Below are positions 57,148-64,000 of a stretch of DNA of 64,000 bases, in pieces. The stretch covers positions 78,600,324 through 78,664,323 of the forward strand of contig NC_135506.1 in NCBI RefSeq assembly GCF_052857255.1, given 5' to 3'. Below the pieces are notes generated by a model. It was given only the letters and a program-made list of their open reading frames with translations. It was not told the DNA's origin and ran no database searches. The stretch comes from Amblyomma americanum (Eukaryota > Arthropoda > Arachnida > Ixodida > Ixodidae). Numbering within the stretch: the first letter of the stretch is position 1; each line of letters opens with the position of its first letter. The position numbers were made by a program, and so were the translations under genes.

Positions 57148-57390
57148 GCACTCGCAGTGGCTCATTGGTTATGGTGCTCGGCTGATGACGCAAGAGACTC
57201 GGGCTCGATTGCGTCCGCGGTGGTTGCATTTCGGTAGAGGTGGCGAAATGCTGCAGGCTTATGCACTGTCTGATCTCAGTGCACGTTAAGGAACCTCAGG
57301 CGGTAGAAATTATCTGAAGCCCTCCATAACAGCGTTCCTCATAGCCCAAGCAGCTTTGGAACGTTAAACCTCACAAAATAAACAAAAAAG
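57148..57390 (+). mobile_element. tRNA-derived SINE, short-tailed (copy B)
   Basis: Counterpart of 15,178, with head GCAGTGGCTCATTGGTTATG, body TCAGTGCACGTTAAGGAACC, tail GGAACGTTAAACCTC. Confidence 0.88.
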
Positions 57391-57423
57391 AATTAATTGT
57401 GAGGTTGCTGCGTGTAAACTCAC

Positions 57424-57600
57424 CATTTTGCATGAGATTCTCTTGTCCGGTAGATTTAGACGCTCTCGGAGCCTTCGCGGAGCCGCGATGAGGATCCAAC
57501 GCTGCCACGCTGTGTGCAACGCTACCTTCGGAGTGGTGCTCTGCGCTGTGTAGGTGGTGTCCTCACTTGTGACCGGTGCATCTGTGTATTTACTCCGTAT
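57424..57600 (-). CDS. Open module exon end, copy B
   Basis: Fifty-nine stop-free codons into ATG then GTGAGT, phase 0. A Thr-rich start (APVTSEDTTYTAQSTTPK) is followed by ALHTAWQRWILIAAPRRL. Copy A has a frame-shifting indel. The paired boxes lie at 58,175 and 58,236. No ATG is placed where a signal peptide would be expected, so this is probably internal or decayed. Confidence 0.3.
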
Positions 57601-58509
57601 TTACTCCTCGCTGTGTTCAGCTAAGTCTTGGGCTCTCGACAGCTCTAGATATTATGGGCATATGTGCGTTGCGGTTTTGCCAACCCGTGTGAGGGCATGA
57701 ACTCCTACGTGTCGCTGTTTCTGGCGTGACCGCTGAAGCATGTTTGCAATGTACTCGTGAGTAATGCTTTCCACCACGTATTTTAGTGTTTACAGCAACA
57801 CATTTCATCAAATGGGAAACCTACCGTAATGTTTGTGCTGTGTATTATGAGTGCCTGTTTGCTGTGACCGCTGTTGCATTTGATAGTCATGGCTGCCGAG
57901 GTGGCAACAGCGGATTATTCCTGCTCGTTGAGATCGTGAACTGTGTTTACGGTGTGTCACTGCCCCGTCTCTGTGTTTCTTGGCTCGTGCGGTGCTTGTG
58001 GTTTCGCATTTGCTGAAACCTGCCAATGCCATATTACCTAAAGTGTTATATTTTGGTTTATTTTCCTTGTGTTGTGTGTATTTTTGTCGTTTTAGTGTTC
58101 TGTCTTTTTTATGAGTGACTTAGGCTTGTTGCAGTGTTCGTTGTGAAATGGGCTGTGTACAGGAGCCCCTCCGCATGAGGAGCAGCTGAAGCGTCGCAGC
58201 AAGGAATGCCTAAAGAGGCACTCATTGCCGCCACCAAGAAGAACTGGAAGAGTGCCGCTGCAGACTCCAAGACTCAAGTCCCTGGAGGATGGGCCATTAT
58301 TCAGGGCGTTTGTGGGCGGTGACTGCGTCCCAGGTGTCCGCCGAGAGCTGCGTAAGCATGGCACGACACACGTCACCACAGACTGTTTGCAGTAGCCTCT
58401 TGGAATTTTCAATGACTTCGAACACATGCACGGTGTAGAGCTTTTATGGTCAGCTTAATAGTGTCACACCTTGTAATGTAAAACACGCGGCATCATGTCA
58501 CCATTATAT

Positions 58510-60500
58510 GAGATGATTTTTTTTATTTATGGATACTGCGATCTTGTACACAAGGTCATAGCAGGTGGGAAACATTGTGTTCACATACAAAAATACAGGC
58601 ACTTACAAACGAAATAGAATTTCACACAGAAAGACAGCAAGGAAATACCGCGGCAAGGTCGTAAACAAATATCATTTCAAGTGCCCTTCAATCAAATTCA
58701 GTGATGTCTGCCCGACATCATCCATGAGGTTATTCCAATCAGTGATGGTCCTTGGAAAAAAGGGGTATTTAAACAATTAACTCGCGAATTTAATGGTGTT
58801 ATGGAAAGATAATGGCACTTTCCAGTTTGGTACCCCGAGGAATAAGTAAGGATATCGGAGTTGTCAGTCTTGAAATTATTCCTAATTCAAAGGAAAACTT
58901 TAAGCGACATATGTGATTTCTGTTAGAAATAGAGGGTAAGCCCCCTTTTTTTTAGGAGGTCACTAACTGATGCTCGCAAGTAAGTGTTATATATAAACCT
59001 TACTGCTTTCTTTTAGATTCTTTCAAGTTTATTTATGTTTACCTTTGTAAAAGGGTCCGAGATAATTACTGCATATTCTAATATTGGTCTAATAATAGTA
59101 TTGAAGGCAAGGAGGAATGTACCAGGGATTGCTAACTTAAGAGAGCATCGCAAGAAAAAAAGCTTTCTGAGAGCGTTTGCTGAAATGTAGTCTACATGCT
59201 TGATCCAAGAGAGGTTATCAGAAATCCATAGGCCTAGACACTTATATTCTGTAACTTCATGCAGAAAAGATTATTAGCATTGTAGTGATATATAAGAGGG
59301 TTTTTTTAGTGTTATCTTCATAAATACCGTTTTTTCAAAATTTATTCACATTTGCTACTTCTCCCACCAAGAAACTATTTTTGCAAAATCATTGTTCAGC
59401 CTAATTTGATCTTGAGTCGAACTTATTTTCTCATACAGCACGAACTAGTCCGCATATAACTTAACACGGACTGAGAGATCTTAATAAATATTAAAAACAT
59501 AGGGGGACGAGGACGGATCCATGGGGAACGCCAGAATTGATGGGAATGTAATTTAAGCAGGCTTTATGCAGTTCGACAAACTGACATTGATCAGGTAGGT
59601 ACGATCGTATCCATGTTAATATCTGATTATTATTGATAACAATACTGAGTTTATGAAGTACTTTCTTCTGCGAAACCTTATCGAAAGCTTTTCGAAAGTC
59701 CATGAAGATAACATGTTTGGATTCTTTCGTTGGTTGCTGTCGCAAAATCATGGACCAGCTGAGTGCATGTTGAATGCCCTCGTGTGAACCCATGTTGAAC
59801 AACTGCCAGTACATTATGCTCGTCGAGGAAATTAGGTGCTTATGAATGATGTGTTGTAATAATTTGCACGTTGTCGAAGTTAAAGAAATAAGGCAATAAT
59901 TTTGAATACACGTCATCTGTCCATTTTTGTGCAAAGGCTTCATTCTAGCAGTTTTCCAAAAACACGGTAAAACACCTTTCAAAGATCGAGTGAATACCAC
60001 GCACAAATACTTGGAACACCACTCTGCATACTGTTTAAGAAAGGCATTCGGAATATTATCTGGTTCAGATGATTTCTTAACATTCAGTTTTAACAATAGA
60101 TTTAAAACACCCTGTTCAGAAATTACAACATCAGGCATGGAAGAAAGGGACATGCTAAGCGTGGGACATGCCCGTCATGTTTTGTGAAAACTTTCTTAAA
60201 GCTGGTAATAAATGCGGAGGAAACCTGGACATTGTCACTTACATGTTGCCCATTTATAATAAACATATCGTTAGAACGAGAAACTGGTGCAATTGACCCC
60301 CAAAACATGTCAGGAGAAATTTTATAAAAGCCAGAAGTTGCGTATTGTAGTATTTTTCTTTATCATTGAGAATACGCTATTTTATATTCTCTGAAACTTC
60401 ATAGATTTTTGCCTCTAAATTGGCTGATCTAGACTTTATTCTTTTCTTTAGTCGTTTTAGCTCGTGTTGAAATTGCAATGTTTCTCGCGTAATCCAGGGA
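58510..60500 (-). pseudogene. Non-LTR retrotransposon, copy B
   Basis: Same insertion as 16,560-18,580. Here 220 codons remain open (60,153-59,491), covering NIPNAFLKQYAEW, FMDFRKAFDKVSQ and SGVPHGSVLVP. The YADD block further 3' is degraded, whereas copy A keeps YADD but has lost the upstream frame. The two copies decayed independently. Confidence 0.88.
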
Positions 60501-61004
60501 TTGTGATTGTCTGACTTCTTGCATATCACTGTTACAAAGCGCTAAATTCAGACACAAACAATGTTTTTGAAAACAAGCTACAGGTGATCCACACTATACA
60601 AGTGCTGTGCATAAAACTATAATAATGAAGATCTAAACATCAAAAAACGATTCATTGTCAGCACGGGCAAAATTTGGAAAGTGTCGAATATCACCCATTC
60701 AGTCCAATAATATGTCTTCTAATACCAATATTGCTGCTTGATGATGCGAAATTCCAGCCACTACATTACATGAAAGCTGGGGCAGCGGAAATAAAGGATA
60801 GCAGGCAGATTGGAGAAATGAAATGAAAGTGGTGAGGGGACAGCAAGAGAAGATAGGGGGAGAGGTAATATACACAAACTATTAACACAATAAGAAATGG
60901 GTCCAGGTTGTGCACGTGATTAGCTCATGATGCAGCAAAAAACACACGCGCAAGGCACTATGTTGACTACAACTGAGATGAGACACCCAGAACACATTTT
61001 GAAC

Positions 61005-61217
61005 GATAGACGGTGATAGAGGAGGTTCGGAGTGAGAGAAAAAAGAGGTGCCGTATCCGGAATAAATTCGACCACCTGCGGATCTTTAACGTGCACTGGC
61101 AGCGCTGTGCGTTTCACCTCCATCGAACGCTTCCACCGCGGCCGCCACACCCGCGTTTATGCTATAGAGCTACTCCGGCTCAGCAGCCGAGTGCCTAACT
61201 AAACCACCGTGGTGGAA
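61005..61217 (-). mobile_element. Ruka-like SINE, 5' part (copy B)
   Basis: Counterpart of 19,060: body GGATCTTTAACGTGCACTGG, then TTCACCTCCATCGAACGC and the head remnant CTAACTAAACCACCGTGG. Confidence 0.8.
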
Positions 61218-61242
61218 ATAAGAAAATCTACTAAACTCTACA

Positions 61243-61545
61243 CGCCGCGGTGACTCAATAGTTAGGGCGCTGAGCTGCTGATCCAGAGTACCCGGGTCTG
61301 AACCCGACCACGGCAGCCGCGTTTCGATGAACGCGAAACGCAAAAGCCGCCCGTGTGCTGTGCGATGCTTTAAACATCCCGAGGTGGTCGAAATTATTCC
61401 GGAACCCTCCACTTCGGCACCTCTTTCTTGATTTCTTTCGCTCCCTCTTTTACCCCTCCTTTACACCAAGGTCCCGGTCTCCACCGAGAAAAGCGAGACA
61501 GTTACTGCGTCATTTCCTTTCCTCAAATTCAATTTTCAGCTGCCT
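61243..61545 (+). mobile_element. Ruka-like SINE (copy B)
   Basis: Counterpart of 19,296, head CGCCGCGGTGACTCAATAGT. The SINE that follows in copy A (19,612) is absent; the sequence runs straight on with CTACGGCCAGCCCGCAC. Confidence 0.88.
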
Positions 61546-61679
61546 TTGACTACGGCCAGCCCGCACAAAACAAATAACTAATTCCCAGTCTAGCCTTACT
61601 CGCAGTATAAACACTCCGTTGGATTTAGGAAATTAAAGGCGCACAGCTGGCTCACTTTGTCCGTGAATACATCAAAAAC

Positions 61680-62190
61680 GCGGTTTGACTACTGCTGAAC
61701 CCGCAGACAGCGAAAGCTGCGGTAGCGGCTCGGCCTCTGTAACGTTTAGTGCGTTCTGCACACTGGATAGGCAGCAAATTCACACTGCCACCCTGGAAGG
61801 TGGCAGTTAAATCAATTGTTGATTGAGAGAAGTTGGTCACCCAATGAACGCTGGGCCCTATAGCTACATCGCCGTGCTTCGATAATGGGCGAAATGCAAA
61901 AAGCCGCCCGTAAGCTGTGCGATGTCACTTAATGTTAAAGATTCCCAGCTAGTCCCTCCACCATCTCTTTCTTTCTTTTTACACTCCCTCCTTTACGCCT
62001 TCTCTTAAAGCCCGGTTCGGGTGTCCACCGAGATACAAGCGACCGTTACAGACTCAGGGAGCCAGTTAAGCCCCTTCCTTTCCTCAAAATCATCGCAGTC
62101 TAGAACTTCGTCAAAGCCAACGCCAATGAACACAATAAAAGCCGTCGGCTTATCGAAACAGAAGCGAGCGCTTGGTTTCTGTGACGGCTT
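61680..62190 (+). repeat. Repeat 'D' with a SINE body inside (copy B)
   Basis: Counterpart of 20,090-20,600, with a small deletion before 61,680 and another in the SINE body near 61,950 (GATTCCCAGCTAGTCCC). Confidence 0.72.
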
Positions 62191-62279
62191 GCTGAGTGAC
62201 GTCATAGCTGTCACGTGGTTTCTCCTCGGTTCAAGGTCAAATTCGTGCACACGGCGAAGAAGCTACGGAGGGTAGTAGT

Positions 62280-62320
62280 TATAGTGAACTAGAATATATT
62301 ATATATTCTAGTTCACTATA
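62280..62320. mobile_element. 41-bp palindromic insertion with 8-bp TSD (copy B)
   Basis: Two perfect 20-bp arms (TATAGTGAACTAGAATATAT and its complement) around one central base. GTAGTAGT flanks both sides (62,272-62,279 and 62,321-62,328), while copy A has a single GTAGTAGT at the corresponding place (about 20,697) and no palindrome. This looks like an element reduced to its terminal inverted repeats. Confidence 0.85.
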
Positions 62321-62555
62321 GTAGTAGTAAAGCGGTCGCTTTAAAATGGCTTGTGCTTTAGCATTGCTAGGCACGAAATATTGAGAGAAATCACGGTTTT
62401 TTTGCAGACGGACACTACCGTTACACACCGCGATGTGTCCACAGATCCAGGGAAAGATTTATGCGCTTTCCCGTTCCTCAAAACCAACCTCCCTTGCGCT
62501 TTAGAAAAACAAAGCCGCATTACTGCCTGAATTTTTAGGTGGACGCTACTGCCTG

Positions 62556-62957
62556 CCCGCCGCGGTGGCTCAGTGGTTAAGGCGCTCGATGACTGAGCGG
62601 AGTACCCCGGCTCGAACCCGACCGCGGCGGCAGCGTTTCGATGAACGCAAAACGCATAGGCGCCCGTGTGCTGAGCGACATCACTGCACGCTAAAGCTCC
62701 CCAGGTGGTCGAAATTATTCCAGAGCCATCCGCTATGGCACCTCTTTTCTTGCTTCTTCTTTCACTCACTCCTTTATCCCTTCCCTTACCGCGCGGTTCA
62801 GGTGTCCGCCGAGATGACAGACATCTACTGCTCCATTTCCGTTCGCAAAAACCCCACAATTTCCACTCCCATCTTCCTCCCCATCCTCACGGCGCGGTTA
62901 AGGTGTCAACCGAGATTTGAGATAGTTGCTCCGTCTTTCCTTTCCCCAAAACAATTT
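62556..62957 (+). mobile_element. Ruka-like SINE at the right boundary of copy B, with doubled tail
   Basis: Head CCGCGGTGGCTCAGTGGTTA and CTCGAACCCGACCG, then a long Ruka tail ending CCATTTCCGTTCGCAAAAACC at about 62,855, followed by a second diverged tail (62,880-62,957, CACGGCGCGGTTAAGGTGTC to TTTCCTTTCCCCAAAAC). The head is shared with the SINE at 20,931; the rest is not. Confidence 0.88.
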
Positions 62958-63047
62958 TAGTGCGAAGCACTTCCTCGAGCTAATTGGAGCTAAGTCCTCG
63001 AGCTACTTCATGGGCCTCCTCGTTCCCAGCGAGGTTAGCGTGCGCAA

Positions 63048-63430
63048 GTGTGCTCCGAGGGCTTCACAGGGCGCGACCGCTATAATGTGAGAGAGATCAC
63101 ACAACGCTATAGAAGAGTGCGGGTTGAATACTTTCCAGTTGATACATCCTTAAACAAGAGCCAGGCCGCCAGTTGGCGTCGTTTGCAAACCAACTCATTT
63201 CCAAGCCCCTTGTTCAGCCTCTACTGCCCGGGTCAGTTCCCTAGCCAGTGTAAGCTATGTAAAGCCACAGCTCATATCAATCCCATTCTCAGGGAATTCC
63301 ATCAGGCTCCCTTTGAGGGAAGCGTAAAATCTTTAGACCAAAGGGCGACCATACACGATCCTAAGCGCCGATCCGGATATTGTAGCGGGAGCTACACTGC
63401 GGTACACGCGAGGCCAGTTGTGCGCATGCG
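63048..63430 (+). pseudogene. C-terminal fragment of a non-LTR ORF2
   Basis: The plus frame contains LNKSQAASWRRLQTNSFPSP and CKLCKATAHINPIL, the conserved tail and Cys/His knuckle (C-x2-C-x4-H...) of arthropod I/R1-type ORF2. The upstream RT and RNase H are absent and the frame runs on into a SINE. Confidence 0.72.
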
Positions 63431-63474
63431 CTGTTACCATGGCAACCGGGGAGGAGGACTGGGTGCGCCGCGCG

Positions 63475-63595
63475 CTTCGTCGCCGCTCTTTCTTCCGGAG
63501 TCCCTACTTTATCCCTTCCCTTATGGCGCTGTTCAGGTGTCCGCCGATATGCGAGACAGATACTGCGCCATTTGCTTTCCCCAAAAACAAATTTA
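63475..63595 (+). mobile_element. Ruka-like SINE tail fragment
   Basis: From TCTTTCTTCCGGAGTCCC through CTTCCCTTATGGCGCTGTTC to GCTTTCCCCAAAAACAAATT. No head or body. Confidence 0.8.
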
Positions 63596-63699
63596 TCCTC
63601 ACGGCCGCGATCCGCGGTGTCGGTCTCTACGGCAGGTGTCCCATGGATCACACCTACCCTTCAGACGAACGCATTAAAGTGCACCGGCGTTTTATGAAA

Positions 63700-63960
63700 A
63701 GTTGTTTTGGGGGAAAGGAAATTGCGCAGTAACTGTCTCACTGTATCGGCGGACACCAACCGCGCCGTACGAGAAGAGATAAAGGAGGGACTGAGAGAAG
63801 AAAGGAAGAAATAGGTGCCGTAGTGGAGGGCTCCAGAATAATTTCGACCACCTGGGGATCTTTAACATGCGCTGACATCGCACAGCGCACGGGCGCCTTA
63901 GCGTTTCGCCTCCGCCGAAACGCAGCCGCCGTGGTCGGGTTCGAATCTGGGTACTCCAGC
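63700..63960 (-). mobile_element. Ruka-like SINE, nearly complete
   Basis: Minus strand: TTTTGGGGGAAAGGAAATTG tail, GGATCTTTAACATGCGCTGA body, GTGGTCGGGTTCGAATCTGG B-box. The extreme 5' head is replaced by other sequence after 63,955, close to the window end. Confidence 0.88.
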
Positions 63961-64000
63961 CTGAGCCGGAAGGACTGACCTTGTGTATATGAAAGAAAGC

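Larger units (their letters stand above)
37783..62690. repeat. Copy B of the segmental duplication
   Basis: Same-orientation partner of copy A, offset by about 37.8 kb at the left and 41.6 kb at the right. The offset grows because B holds an extra 7.3-kb block and a local triplication, partly offset by a shorter segment at 38,880-39,550. The first shared bases visible are 37,783 with position 1, so the true left end may lie further upstream. The right end lies inside a SINE head near 62,690. B keeps several frames that are broken in A (for example 46,464-46,775 and 59,491-60,153). Confidence 0.93.

Noticed and set aside
62565..62960. 131-codon plus frame starting MAQWLRRS
   Set aside because: It begins in the SINE head (GTGGCTCAGTGG gives this start in many copies) and follows the element to its tail.
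1..64000. CRISPR arrays, rRNA, phage or bacterial operons
   Set aside because: No regularly spaced identical short repeats, no rRNA-like sequence and no ribosome-binding-site-led gene clusters. The window is eukaryotic in every respect.

Overview
This is non-coding-rich arthropod DNA, most likely from a hard (metastriate ixodid) tick. The main reason is about two dozen tRNA-derived SINE copies of the tick 'Ruka' type: a tRNA-like head with A-box and B-box, a conserved body, and a 3' end reading CCAATT followed by a simple repeat. There are also decayed non-LTR retrotransposons and one Penelope-like element with a GIY-YIG endonuclease. I see no bacterial genes, rRNA, CRISPR array or stand-alone tRNA gene. 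The species assignment rests on my memory of the SINE family, not on a search.

Layout. The window is dominated by a large direct duplication. Copy A (1 to about 21,060) and copy B (about 37,783 to 62,690) align almost end to end, with roughly one difference per 8-12 bases in the stretches compared by eye, so the event is not recent. The copies differ by blocks: A carries about 4.3 kb (1,111-5,374) where B has about 0.7 kb (38,880-39,550), and B carries a 7.3-kb block (48,885-56,226) that A lacks. Several block edges fall inside SINEs or another dispersed repeat. Small insertions with target-site duplications separate the copies: a full-length SINE and a 46-bp SINE tail in A, and a 209-bp element and a 41-bp palindrome in B. 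Between the copies (21-37.8 kb) lie a SINE and retrotransposon graveyard (26-32 kb), a CpG-rich block with a convincing minus-strand promoter and two in-phase exons (22.9-24.3 kb), and more copies of the module described next.

The least explained structure is a family of repeated modules across both copies and the spacer. Each has a 5' splice-donor-like site on the minus strand (GGTGAGT or GGTGAGC). Most also have, 0.3-0.9 kb further up that strand, one or two copies of a short box reading AALLLFFM-like on the minus strand and MKNRSSAA-like on the plus strand. Some modules have an open frame running into the donor. The best, at 51,304-51,411, is a 36-codon exon with a textbook signal peptide. 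Others are Thr-rich or Cys-containing, and many are frameshifted in one duplicate. The best reading is a decaying, tandemly amplified family of secreted-peptide genes on the minus strand. A/B substitutions do not settle which strand codes, if either does, and I do not recognise the family.

No intact multi-exon gene of known function can be assembled here. Most feature boundaries are good to about 10-30 bp by eye; junctions called insertion sites are given to the base.
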